Assembly: GCF_003121295.1 (NCBI RefSeq)
Contig: NZ_PHNC01000006.1
Coordinates: 248,001-312,000 of the forward strand
Length of the DNA: 64,000 nt
Reading direction: 5' to 3'
From: Streptomyces orinoci
GTDB lineage: Bacteria; Actinomycetota; Actinomycetes; Streptomycetales; Streptomycetaceae
Shown: positions 17,030 through 24,667 of the stretch, one piece after another
Position numbering within the stretch: position 1 is the first letter of the stretch
How the letters are laid out: every line of letters starts with the position of its first letter
Translations under genes and position numbers: made by a program
Notes under the pieces: model-generated
Told to the model about the DNA's origin: nothing
What the model saw: only the letters and a program-made list of their open reading frames with translations
Databases searched by the model: none

Positions 17030-18054
17030 GAGGGCCGGGGAGCCTGGGACACACCTTCGGCCAGCAGGTCCGCGTGGTACCGCCGGGCGACCTCGGGGTG
17101 GGCGCGCAGCCAGCCCTTGATCTCATTGCGGCCGTACTCGGCGAACAGCGGGTTGCTGCGGTCCTGGGTGACGCCCGGGGCGAGGTGGGCGTGCGGGAAG
17201 GGCACCGGCTCGATCCGGGCGTCCAGCCGCGGGTTGTAGAAGAACGGCACGGAGAACCGCTCCCGGTTGCCGGGCGGGCTGACCACCCGGTGATTGGTGG
17301 CCTTGAGGTAGCCATTGGTCGCCACCTCCAGCAGCTCCCCCAGATTGACCACAAAGGCGCCGGGCAGCGGCGGTACGTCCAGGAAGGAGCCGTCCGGGCC
17401 CTCCACCTGGAGGCCGCCCACCTGGTCCTGCAGCAGCAGGGTCAGAAAGCCGTAGTCCTTGTGGGCGCCCACGCCCTGGCCCGCCCCGTCCGGTGCGCTG
17501 CCGGGGTAGCGGACCAGCTTCAGATGCAGATGGGGACGGTCGGCGAAGGCGTCGTCGTAGAAGCCGGCCGGGGCGCCGATGGCGGTGAGCAGTTCATGCA
17601 GCAGCCGCCGGGCCACCGTGCTGAGCCGCTCGATCCAGTGCAGGGCGGCGGTACGCAGCTCGGGCAGGGCGGCGGGCCACTGGTTGGGGCCCTCCAGCCA
17701 CCAGTAGCCGGGCTCGCCCGGGCCGGGGACGTGCGGTGCGCGCTCGGCGCCTATGTCCAGCTGGTCACGCCAGTCCCGGCTGCCGCCGGTGCGCTCGTCG
17801 CCGATACGCGTATAACCGCGGAAATGCGGCGAGTTGATGTTGGCGATGGCGAGCCGGTCGGCCTCCGGCAGGGCGAAGAAGGCCCGCATGGCCCGCATCA
17901 GGGCGGCGGTCTCCTCCTCGCCCACGCCGTGGCCGGTGAGGTGGAAGAAGCCCACATCGCGGGCGGCGCTGTGCAGCGCCTGGTGGAAGCGGGCGCGATC
18001 GTCGGGGCCGCCGGAGGCGGCCGAGAGGTCGATGACAGGAAGCTTGTTGCTCAT
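17026..18054 (-). CDS. Isopenicillin-N-synthase-family 2OG/Fe(II) oxygenase
   Basis: This 342-residue cytoplasmic enzyme has the DIOX_N domain (LPVIDLSA..., GFFHLTGHGV) followed by the jelly-roll oxygenase core. The iron triad is His198, Asp200 (GAHKDYGFLTLLLQD) and His255 (KATNHRVVSP). The 2-oxoglutarate carboxylate-binding pair is Arg266/Ser268 (RFSVPFFYNP). Family members hydroxylate, desaturate or cyclise small molecules; the substrate here is unknown. Upstream on the same strand is a 24-codon cysteine-type leader peptide (18230-18304), which hints at sulfur-responsive expression. ATG 18054 is the start of the conserved region; its ribosome site is weak. The gene converges on the MFS gene with overlapping stop codons. 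Confidence 0.9.
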   Translation of the reverse strand: MSNKLPVIDLSAASGGPDDRARFHQALHSAARDVGFFHLTGHGVGEEETAALMRAMRAFFALPEADRLAIANINSPHFRGYTRIGDERTGGSRDWRDQLDIGAERAPHVPGPGEPGYWWLEGPNQWPAALPELRTAALHWIERLSTVARRLLHELLTAIGAPAGFYDDAFADRPHLHLKLVRYPGSAPDGAGQGVGAHKDYGFLTLLLQDQVGGLQVEGPDGSFLDVPPLPGAFVVNLGELLEVATNGYLKATNHRVVSPPGNRERFSVPFFYNPRLDARIEPVPFPHAHLAPGVTQDRSNPLFAEYGRNEIKGWLRAHPEVARRYHADLLAEGVSQAPRPS

Positions 18055-18105
18055 GAGATGTCCATGGCGTGAGGGACCCGGCCCAGCCCGGCGGTAGCCG
18101 GACGG

Positions 18106-18123
18106 CCCGCGGCGCACCGCGGG
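18106..18123 (-). promoter_or_regulatory. Hairpin between leader peptide and oxygenase gene
   Basis: A 7-bp GC stem (CCCGCGG, 18106-18112, with 18117-18123) and a 4-nt CGCA loop lie in the 5' untranslated part between the leader ORF and the oxygenase. It could be part of an attenuation structure or could sequester translation; no U tract is seen. Confidence 0.4.
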
Positions 18124-18229
18124 TACGCGGGCGCGGCGGGGCCGGGAAACAGGTGATCAGGGGTGCTGAGGAAGAGCGCGAGGAAGACCGCTCCGGCCCG
18201 GAGAACTCGACGGGCGGACGGAACGGAGG

Positions 18230-18304
18230 TCAGCCGTAACGGCGACAGGACATGCTCGTGACGCGCAGGTAGTCCACATGGCGTCGCTTTACCAGCAGAT
18301 TCAC
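18230..18304 (-). CDS. Actinobacterial cysteine-type leader peptide (24 aa)
   Basis: A 24-codon ORF starts at GTG 18304. Its centre reads KRRHVDYLRVTS and it ends MSCRRYG, with one Cys near the C-terminus. I recognise this as the short 'putative leader peptide' found ahead of sulfur-metabolism genes in Streptomyces and relatives, where cysteine supply is thought to affect translation of the leader and hence expression downstream. TATACC at 18314-18319 looks like a -10 box, so the GTG would lie at or very near the 5' end of the mRNA. The next gene on this strand is the 2OG/Fe(II) oxygenase, 175 nt downstream, with a GC hairpin between. The motif match is strong; the link to this oxygenase is inferred. 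Confidence 0.82.
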   Translation of the reverse strand: MNLLVKRRHVDYLRVTSMSCRRYG

Positions 18305-18351
18305 ACCCCCGAGGGTATACGACCCGGCGCCGGGGACCACCCCTCGGTCCT

Positions 18352-18666
18352 TCAGGAGCGGCTCTTGTCCACCACGAGCGTGCGCTCGTAGTGCCTTATC
18401 TCCTCGATGTCGGGGAGGTAGGGCTCGATCCCGGCCAGGAACGGCGGGAAGTGCGGACCCCGGCGGAAGCCCTGCTCATGGTCCTCCACCGAGGTCCACT
18501 CGATGCGCAGGACATAGCGCTCGGGTTCCTCCACGCCATGGGCCAGCTCATAGCCCAGGCACTGCGGTGCCGCGTAGAGGTGTCCGACGGCGGCGGCATA
18601 GGCCTTCTCGAAGGCGCGGCGCCGGTCGGGGTCGGCGATGCGGTAGCGGATGTACTCCACGGTCAT
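18352..18666 (-). CDS. ABM-domain (antibiotic biosynthesis monooxygenase-like) protein
   Basis: The 104-residue protein fits the small dimeric alpha-beta barrel ABM fold: MTVEYIRYRIADPDRRRAFEKAYAAAVGHL, then YELAHGVEEPERYVLRIEWTSVEDHEQGFR and PHFPPFLAGIEPYLPDIEEIRHY. Family members include quinone-forming monooxygenases and haem-degrading enzymes, but many act in unknown reactions or only as stress proteins. No cofactor is predicted. ATG 18666 is chosen, with GGAG 7 nt upstream. A 5-codon ORF (18663-18680) with its own GAGGAG site overlaps this start by ATGA, suggesting translational coupling. The leader peptide and oxygenase lie downstream on the same strand and may have a separate promoter. 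Confidence 0.82.
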   Translation of the reverse strand: MTVEYIRYRIADPDRRRAFEKAYAAAVGHLYAAPQCLGYELAHGVEEPERYVLRIEWTSVEDHEQGFRRGPHFPPFLAGIEPYLPDIEEIRHYERTLVVDKSRS

Positions 18667-18680
18667 GCGGTCTCCGTCAT
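18663..18680 (-). CDS. Five-codon upstream ORF (MTETA) coupled to ABM gene
   Basis: ATG ACG GAG ACC GCA TGA starts at 18680, with GAGGAG 6 nt upstream, a better ribosome site than the ABM gene's own. Its stop overlaps the ABM start as ATGA. Ribosomes loading here could re-initiate on the ABM gene. Translation is not proven. Confidence 0.35.
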   Translation of the reverse strand: MTETA

Positions 18681-18976
18681 TGAGACTCCTCAGGCAAGAC
18701 AACGCCCGCCCGGACGCGTCATGTGGGGGCGCCGTCCGAGCGGGCCGACGGCTGAGAAACCCGCCGTAATTGCGCACGCTATCAGCAGGACCGGCACTCC
18801 TCCCGCGTCTTCACTCACATGCGGTCATGCCTTCCGATTGGCTCTGCCAAAGCGGTGGTTGGCCGCTGCATTCCGCCTAATGGCTCGAATGAGTGAAATG
18901 TCGGAACCAACTGAATAAGCCGGAGTTACTCAGTTCGCTTCCCGACGGGAAACCTCTTCGATCGAAAGGCATAGAA
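18667..18976. other. Divergent promoter region between ABM and rodlin genes
   Basis: Apart from the 5-codon ORF, the region holds an imperfect 13-bp inverted repeat at 18704-18716/18733-18745 (GCCCGCCCGGACG with one mismatch) in the ABM 5' region. Toward the rodlin gene the sequence is relatively AT-rich (18830-18970), as expected of a strong promoter. I could not assign -35/-10 boxes with confidence. Confidence 0.5.
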
Positions 18977-19384
18977 GTGCGCAAGAAGGTACTCGCCACA
19001 TCGGTGATGGCGGCTTCCGTGGTCGGCGCCCTCGCCACTCCGGCGATGGCGTACGACCACGACGAGGATGTGGTCAACGCCAACGGCGCCAGCACCGGCT
19101 ACGGCAACACCCGTACCGACGGCGTTGAGAGCCCGCAGATGAGCCTGATCCAGGGCACGCTCAACAAGCTGTGCCTCGGCATCGGCAAGGTCGGTGTCCA
19201 GTCGGTCGTCGGTCTGGTCAACATCGGCCTGCAGGACATTCCGATCCTCAGCTCCGAGCAGCAGCAGCAGTGCACGGACAACTCGACCATCGACAACGGC
19301 GACAACCCGCTGTCCCACCTCATCGACGACATTCCGATCGTCTCCGGGAACGGCTCGGGCAACGAGGGCCCGCTCTTCGGCTAG
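18977..19384 (+). CDS. Rodlin (Rdl) surface protein
   Basis: This 135-residue secreted protein matches rodlins, which assemble with chaplins into the paired rodlet layer on Streptomyces aerial hyphae and spores. Signal peptide: VRKKVLATSVMAASVVGALATPAMA. The mature part has the family's GNGAS-like repeats (NANGASTGYGN), PQMSLIQGTLNKLCLGIGKV, VGLVNIGLQDIPILSS and QQQCTDNSTIDNGDNPLSHLIDDIPI, with the two conserved cysteines. Start is GTG 18977, with GAAAGG 7 nt upstream. S. coelicolor has two rodlin genes facing each other; here only one is visible and no chaplin is nearby. A strong terminator follows, consistent with high expression. Its presence points to Streptomyces or a close relative. Confidence 0.9.
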   Translation: MRKKVLATSVMAASVVGALATPAMAYDHDEDVVNANGASTGYGNTRTDGVESPQMSLIQGTLNKLCLGIGKVGVQSVVGLVNIGLQDIPILSSEQQQQCTDNSTIDNGDNPLSHLIDDIPIVSGNGSGNEGPLFG

Positions 19385-19401
19385 GCCACCGCACCGCCGG
19401 A

Positions 19402-19443
19402 AGTCCCCTGCCGCGCACCTCCAGTGCGCGGCAGGGGACTTTT
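19402..19443 (+). terminator. Intrinsic terminator of the rodlin gene
   Basis: A perfect 17-bp stem (AGTCCCCTGCCGCGCAC, 19402-19418, with 19424-19440), a CTCCA loop and a TTTT tract give a textbook factor-independent terminator, 17 bp after the stop. Confidence 0.93.
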
Positions 19444-19559
19444 ATATGCCCGCGCCAAGTCGGCTGATTTCCTTGTCGATTGCCCGGTCGGGCATTTCCG
19501 GAGGGCAATTCCCCGGCCGGGCGCTGGGGTTGGCGCGTCCGATCGTCATGTCCGGCCTC

Positions 19560-19583
19560 TTGACGCGCAATTGGTCCAGTCCA
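19560..19583 (+). promoter_or_regulatory. Chitinase promoter with DasR-like site
   Basis: TTGACG (19560-19565) is a good -35 box. Just after it, TGGTCCAGTCCA (19572-19583) matches 10 of 12 bases of the DasR core TGGTCTAGACCA, and equally the 12-bp direct repeat element known from Streptomyces chitinase promoters. This predicts repression relieved by N-acetylglucosamine/chitin metabolism. Confidence 0.68.
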
Positions 19584-19626
19584 ACCATGTTGACCGCGCA
19601 CTCCCCTCAAGCCACTGGGAGCACTT

Positions 19627-21381
19627 GTGAGACGTCGCTCAAAACGCCGCATATCCGTCCGTACTGCAGTGACCGCGCTGGCCACCCTGGCCGCGGGCGC
19701 GGGGCTCGCCCTCGGCGGCGGCAGCACCGCGACCGCCGCCACCCCGCTGCCCCCGCACCTCTTCGCGCCCTACTTCGAGACCTATGGCTCCGGCAGCCCG
19801 GCCGATCTGGCCGCGCAGTCCGGGGCGAAAAACCTGACCATGGCCTTTCTGCAGACCGAGGCCCGCGGCTCCTGCACCCCGTACTGGAACGGTGACACCG
19901 GCAAGCCGGTGGCCCAGTCGGTCTTCGGCTCCGATATCGCCGCCATCCGCTCCAACGGCGGCGATGTGATCCCCTCCTTCGGGGGTTACGCGGCCGACAA
20001 CGGCGGCACCGAACTGGCCGACAGCTGCACCGATGTTGACAAGATCGCCGCGGCCTATGAGAACGTCATCACCACCTATGACGTCACCCGCCTCGATCTG
20101 GACACCGAGGACAACTCGCTGACCAACACCGCCGGCATCGACCGCCGAAACCAGGCGATCAAAAAGGTGCAGGACTGGGCGGCGAGCAATGGCCGTACCG
20201 TGCAGTTCTCCTACACCCTGCCCTCCACCACCCATGGCCTGGCCGACAGCGGACTGGCCGTGCTGCGCAGCGCGGTGGCCAATGGCGCCCGGATCGACGT
20301 GGTCAACATCATGGCCTTCGACTACTACGACGGCGCCCAGCACGACATGGCCGCCGACACCATGAGCGCCGCCGAGGGACTGCACGGCCAACTGGCCCAG
20401 CTCTACCCGGACAAGAGCCCGGACGAACTGTGGGCGATGACCGGGGTCACCGAGATGCCGGGCATCGACGACTACGGTCCGGCCGAGACCTTCACCACCC
20501 AGGACGCGGCCAAGGTCTACGACTGGGCAGTGGCCAAGGGCATCAACACCCTCTCCTTCTGGGCCCTGCAACGGGACAACGGCGGCTGTCCGGGCACCAA
20601 GGGCTCCGACAGCTGCTCCGGAATCGCCCAGGACACCTGGTACTTCAGCCATGCCTTCGCGCCCTTCACCAGCGGCGGCGGCCCGGCGAAGCCCGACTTC
20701 ACCCTGGACCTCTCCCCGGCCGGCGCCGCCACCGCCCCGGGCGGCTCGGTGAGCGCCACCGTGCGCACCACCGCGCTCGGCGGCACGGCACAGACCGTCC
20801 GGCTGTCCGCCGAGGGGGCGCCCAAGGGCGTTACGGCCACCCTGGACCCGGCCTCGGTGACCGCCGGTGAACAGGCCGGACTGACCATCGGCACCGCCTC
20901 CGACACCCCGCCCGGCAGCTACCCGATCACCATCAGGGGCACCGCCGCCTCGGGCGGCCACAGCGCCGTCTACACCCTGACCGTGGGCGGTTCCACACCC
21001 GGCGGCGGCCTGGCCAACGGCGGCTTCGAGAGCGGCACGCTCAGCCCCTGGACCTGCGACGGGAACAGCGCGGTGGTCAAGTCCCCGGCGCACTCCGGGA
21101 ATTACGCGCTGCGGGTCTCCCCCGCCGGGCAGTCCACCGGTGAGTGCCGGCAGACCCTGACCGTCTCCCCCGGCAGCCATACCCTCACCGGCTGGGTGCG
21201 CGGCAACTACGCCTTCCTGGCGGTCGGCGGCGGTGCGCAGGCCAGCGGATGGACCACGTCCGACGGCTGGAGCCGGCTCTCGGTGCCCTTCACCGCCGAC
21301 GCCACCGGCAAGGTGACCGTCTCCGTCCATGGCTGGTACGGCCAGGGGGATGTCTTCGCCGACGACCTGGCCATCGGCTGA
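19627..21381 (+). CDS. Secreted GH18 chitinase-like enzyme with Ig-like and carbohydrate-binding modules
   Basis: The 584-residue protein has a Sec signal peptide (to about residue 38), then a GH18 TIM barrel of about 310 residues. The barrel carries VIPSFGGY (strand 3) and the catalytic LDLDTED strand-4 motif, where Glu is the acid/base. It resembles the compact ChiD-type GH18 group, with NIMAFDYYDG and FWALQRDN later in the barrel. About 350-445 is an Ig-like/fibronectin-like domain, and about 450-584 a CenC-like jelly-roll binding module (NGGFESGTLSPWTCDG). Such enzymes cleave chitin outside the cell. GTG 19627 has GGGAG 5 nt upstream. The promoter contains a DasR-like site, supporting a role in chitin use. 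Confidence 0.87.
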   Translation: MRRRSKRRISVRTAVTALATLAAGAGLALGGGSTATAATPLPPHLFAPYFETYGSGSPADLAAQSGAKNLTMAFLQTEARGSCTPYWNGDTGKPVAQSVFGSDIAAIRSNGGDVIPSFGGYAADNGGTELADSCTDVDKIAAAYENVITTYDVTRLDLDTEDNSLTNTAGIDRRNQAIKKVQDWAASNGRTVQFSYTLPSTTHGLADSGLAVLRSAVANGARIDVVNIMAFDYYDGAQHDMAADTMSAAEGLHGQLAQLYPDKSPDELWAMTGVTEMPGIDDYGPAETFTTQDAAKVYDWAVAKGINTLSFWALQRDNGGCPGTKGSDSCSGIAQDTWYFSHAFAPFTSGGGPAKPDFTLDLSPAGAATAPGGSVSATVRTTALGGTAQTVRLSAEGAPKGVTATLDPASVTAGEQAGLTIGTASDTPPGSYPITIRGTAASGGHSAVYTLTVGGSTPGGGLANGGFESGTLSPWTCDGNSAVVKSPAHSGNYALRVSPAGQSTGECRQTLTVSPGSHTLTGWVRGNYAFLAVGGGAQASGWTTSDGWSRLSVPFTADATGKVTVSVHGWYGQGDVFADDLAIG

Positions 21382-21392
21382 CCCGGCCCCGC

Positions 21393-21418
21393 TCCGGGGC
21401 GGCGGCGGCCGCCCCGGA
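21393..21418 (+). terminator. Hairpin terminator after chitinase
   Basis: An 11-bp stem (TCCGGGGCGGC, 21393-21403, with 21408-21418) and a 4-nt loop are followed shortly by TTATTT. Confidence 0.7.
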
Positions 21419-21538
21419 CGGTTATTTGCGGATAAGTGCCACCGGCAGGCAGACTGCTCGGCGGCACGCCGCCCAGGGCGCTGCCCGGCCGAATACCGAT
21501 GAGTGAACCGCATCACGGAGCGGAGGCGGAGCCGTCCT

Positions 21539-23269
21539 GTGATGTCGTTCTCCCCGGCACGCCCCCAACCGGTGGCCCACGGTGCCCGGCTGTGGGCCGA
21601 AGTGGCGGCCGCCGCCGCGCTGCTGGTGCTGCTTCAGCCGGCGCTCCATCTGGGCCAGGGAACCACCGTCCGGTTCACCGCCGGCCCCTCGGTGCACACC
21701 GACACCAGCCCCTGGCAGCTGCCCTATGACGCGCTGCGCAGCACCCTGCGGATGTTCGCCGCGCTGGCCGCGTCCACCGTCTTCAGCCTCTGCTACGCGC
21801 GGGCCGCCGCCCGCAGCCGCCGGCTGGAGCGGATTCTTATCCCGGCGCTGGACATTCTGCAGTCGGTGCCGGTGCTGGGCTTTCTGACCGTCGCGGTGAC
21901 CTGCTGCACCGCGCTGTTCCCCGGCTCGGCGCTGGGCCTGGAGTGCGCCTCGGTCTTCGCCATCTTCACCTCGCAGGCCTGGAACATGACCTTTGGCTTC
22001 TACCAGTCGCTGCTGGCGCTGCCGCCCGAACTGGACGAGCTGTCCCGGTCGTTCGGCTTCTCCCGCTGGATGCGCTTCTGGCGGGTGGAGCTGCCGCATG
22101 GCGCCATCGGCCTGGTGTGGAACGGGATGATGAGCTTCGGCGGCGGCTGGTTCTTCCTGGTCGCCTCGGAGGCCATCAGCGTCGGCGGCACCGAGCGCGC
22201 GCTGCCCGGGGTCGGCTCCTATGCGGGGGCGGCGGTCGCCCATGGCGATCTGGGCCGGATCGGCTGGGCGATCCTCACCATGGCGGTCCTGGTGACCGGG
22301 GTGAACTTCCTGTTCTGGCGGCCGCTGACCGCCTGGGCGGAGAAGTTCAAGTACGAGCAGGCCGAGGCCAGCCAGGTGCACCGCAGCTGGGTGCTGGAAC
22401 TGCTGCGCCGTACCGGCCTGTCCCGGCTGCCCGGCCGGGCGCTGGGCCCGCTGGGCCGGGCACTGTCCCGGGCCGGGCGGGTCTTCGGCCGGGACGACCG
22501 GCCGCTGGCGGTGGACCACGGCCGCCGCCGGGCCGGCGATCTGCTGTTCACCCTGGTCACCGGCGGGCTGCTGCTGTGGGCACTGACCGGGCTGGGGCGT
22601 TTCGCCGGCCGGCAGGGCGGCCCGGGGGTCTTCACCGAACCGCTGCTGCTGGGGCTGGTGACCCTGGGGCGGGTGCTGCTGGTGGTGGCCGTCTCCACGG
22701 TGGTCTGGGTGCCGGTGGGGGTACGGATCGGCTTCTCGCCCCGGCTGACCCGCATCGCCCAGCCGCTGGTCCAGCTGGCGGCGAGCTTTCCGGCCAACTT
22801 CCTCTTCCCGCTGGCCGTCTGGCTGTTTCTGCGCACCGGTCTGCCGCTGGGCGTCGGCGGCATTCTGCTGATGGCGCTGGGCGCCCAGTGGTACATCCTG
22901 TTCAACACCATCGCCGGAGCCATGGCCATTCCCACCGATCTGCGCCAGGCCATGGACGACCTGGGGGTGCGCGGGCTGCTGCGCTGGCGGCGGCTGATCG
23001 TCCCCGGCATCCTCCCCGCCTATGTGACCGGCGGGATCACCGCCTCCGGCGGGGCCTGGAATGCCTCCATCGTCGCCGAGGTGGTCTCCTTCGGCGGCAC
23101 CACCCTGACCGCCGGCGGTCTGGGCGCCTATATCGCCGAGGCCACCGAACGGGGCGACCTGGCCCGGCTGATCGCCGGGGTGGCCGTGATGAGCCTGTAT
23201 GTGGTGGCCCTCAACCGCCTGCTGTGGCGCAGGCTTTACCGGCTGGCCGAACGGCGGTACGCGCTGTGA
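21539..23269 (+). CDS. ABC transporter permease, duplicated NitT/TauT-type (two permease domains fused)
   Basis: This membrane protein of about 576 residues contains two copies of the BPD_transp_1 permease fold. The first domain (about 50-260) has the EAA-type loop ELDELSRSFGFSRWMRFWRVELPHG. The second (about 345-575) has LRQAMDDLGVRGLLRWRRLIVPGILP. A single chain would thus supply both membrane halves of an importer of the nitrate/sulfonate/bicarbonate class. No substrate-binding protein gene is adjacent, so the cargo is unknown. GTG 21539 has GGAG 7 nt upstream; ATG 21542 is almost as good. The stop codon overlaps the ATPase start (GTGA), so the two are co-translated. Confidence 0.86.
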   Translation: MMSFSPARPQPVAHGARLWAEVAAAAALLVLLQPALHLGQGTTVRFTAGPSVHTDTSPWQLPYDALRSTLRMFAALAASTVFSLCYARAAARSRRLERILIPALDILQSVPVLGFLTVAVTCCTALFPGSALGLECASVFAIFTSQAWNMTFGFYQSLLALPPELDELSRSFGFSRWMRFWRVELPHGAIGLVWNGMMSFGGGWFFLVASEAISVGGTERALPGVGSYAGAAVAHGDLGRIGWAILTMAVLVTGVNFLFWRPLTAWAEKFKYEQAEASQVHRSWVLELLRRTGLSRLPGRALGPLGRALSRAGRVFGRDDRPLAVDHGRRRAGDLLFTLVTGGLLLWALTGLGRFAGRQGGPGVFTEPLLLGLVTLGRVLLVVAVSTVVWVPVGVRIGFSPRLTRIAQPLVQLAASFPANFLFPLAVWLFLRTGLPLGVGGILLMALGAQWYILFNTIAGAMAIPTDLRQAMDDLGVRGLLRWRRLIVPGILPAYVTGGITASGGAWNASIVAEVVSFGGTTLTAGGLGAYIAEATERGDLARLIAGVAVMSLYVVALNRLLWRRLYRLAERRYAL

Positions 23270-24627
23270 ACGCCGCCCGCCGCCTGCTGGGCCTGCTGCG
23301 CGGGCGCGGCACCCCGCCCCCGCCGCCGGAACCGCCGTCCGGGGACGGGGAGGTGCTGCTGGCCGCGCATGGGCTGACCAAGTCCTATGCGGGGTCCGAG
23401 GGCGAGCTGCCGGTGCTCGCCGGGGTCGAACTGCGGGTACGGGCCGGGGAGATCGTGGCCGTACTGGGCCGTTCCGGCTCCGGAAAGTCCACCCTGCTGC
23501 GCTGTCTGGCCGGGCTGATACCGCCCAGCTCGGGCACGGTCAGCTACCGGGGCCGGCCGCTGACCGGCGCCAACCCGGGTACGGCCATGGTCTTCCAGAC
23601 CTTCGCCCTGCTGCCCTGGCTGACCGTCCGGCAGAATGTCGAACTCGGCCTGGAGGCCCAGGGGATATCCGCCCGACGGCGCACCGAGGCCGCCCGGCAG
23701 GCCATTGAACTGATCGGTCTGGACGGCTTCGAGTCCGCCTATCCCAAGGAGCTTTCCGGCGGAATGCGGCAACGCGTCGGTTTCGCCCGGGCGTTGGTGG
23801 TGGAGCCCGATGTGCTGCTGATGGACGAGCCCTTCTCCGCGCTGGATGTGCTCACCGCCGAGAATCTGCGCGGTGAGCTGCTGGAGCTGTGGGAGTCCGG
23901 GCTGTTCCCCACCCGGGCCGTGGTGCTGGTGACCCACAACATCGAGGAGGCGGTGCTGATGGCCGACCGCATCGTGGTCCTCGGCCCCCGCCCGGGCGCC
24001 ATCCACACCACCTTCGAGGTCCCCCTGGAGCGGCCCCGCGACCGGCAGTCGCCCGGCTACGCCGAGCTCATCGACCGGGTCTACCGCACCATGACCGGCC
24101 GTACCGGCGCCACCGGGACCGGCCGCACGGGCCCGGCGGAGGCGCCGCTGCCGGAGGCCGGGGTGGACGCGCTGGCGGGGCTGGCCGAGCTGCTGGCCCG
24201 GCGGGGCGGCGGGTGCGAGCCGGCCGTCCTCGCCGAGGAGCTGGGTCTGGACCTGGACGGTCTGCTGCCGCTGGTGGACGGCCTGGAGCTGCTGGGCCTG
24301 GCCGAGACGGTGGAGACGGAGCTGGTGCTCACCGAGCTGGGCACCGCCTTCGCCGGGGCCGATGTCCAGGGCTCCAAGCGGATCTTCGCCGAGGCGGTAC
24401 GGGAAGTGCCGCAGATGCGGCTGATCCTGGACAGCCTGCGGCAGCACCCCGGCGGCACGGTGCGCGCCGGCCATCTCGCCGGCCAGCTGGCCCGCCAGTG
24501 CACCGGCGAGCAGGCGGCACGGCAGCTGGAGACGGCCACCGACTGGGGCCGCTATGCGGAGCTGTTCGCCTATGACGCGGACCGGCGCGTCTACCGGCTG
24601 GAGGAACGCGGGCCCGGTGATCCGTGA
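23266..24627 (+). CDS. ABC transporter ATP-binding protein with C-terminal AAA-associated domain
   Basis: The 453-residue protein has a NitT/TauT-type ATPase domain: Walker A LGRSGSGKSTLL (residues 68-79), a Q-loop in VFQTFALLPWL, signature LSGGMRQR (163-170), Walker B DVLLMDEP and the H-loop VTHN. From about 305 to 453 there is an extra winged-helix-like region (LAELLARRGGGCEPAVLAEELGLDLDGLLPLVDGLELLGLAE) that matches the AAA-associated C-terminal domain found on some NitT-like ATPases, possibly a regulatory or sensory part. Start GTG 23266 overlaps the permease stop by 4 bp. It powers the fused permease; substrate unknown. A convergent ArsR gene follows. Confidence 0.87.
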   Translation: MNAARRLLGLLRGRGTPPPPPEPPSGDGEVLLAAHGLTKSYAGSEGELPVLAGVELRVRAGEIVAVLGRSGSGKSTLLRCLAGLIPPSSGTVSYRGRPLTGANPGTAMVFQTFALLPWLTVRQNVELGLEAQGISARRRTEAARQAIELIGLDGFESAYPKELSGGMRQRVGFARALVVEPDVLLMDEPFSALDVLTAENLRGELLELWESGLFPTRAVVLVTHNIEEAVLMADRIVVLGPRPGAIHTTFEVPLERPRDRQSPGYAELIDRVYRTMTGRTGATGTGRTGPAEAPLPEAGVDALAGLAELLARRGGGCEPAVLAEELGLDLDGLLPLVDGLELLGLAETVETELVLTELGTAFAGADVQGSKRIFAEAVREVPQMRLILDSLRQHPGGTVRAGHLAGQLARQCTGEQAARQLETATDWGRYAELFAYDADRRVYRLEERGPGDP

Positions 24628-24667
24628 CAGGAACGCGGGTTCAGCGATCCATGACCGGAACCCGGGT

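Noticed and set aside
15112..18072. Very long open frame on the plus strand opposite the oxygenase and across the LysR/MFS genes
   Set aside because: Its translation is Arg/Gly/Pro-rich without family motifs and runs through three well-supported genes; it results from the high GC content.
18765..18790. BldN-type promoter (CGTAAC-like) for the rodlin gene
   Set aside because: Only part of a -35 (CGTAAT) was found, with no matching CGTTGA at 16 bp; too weak to list.
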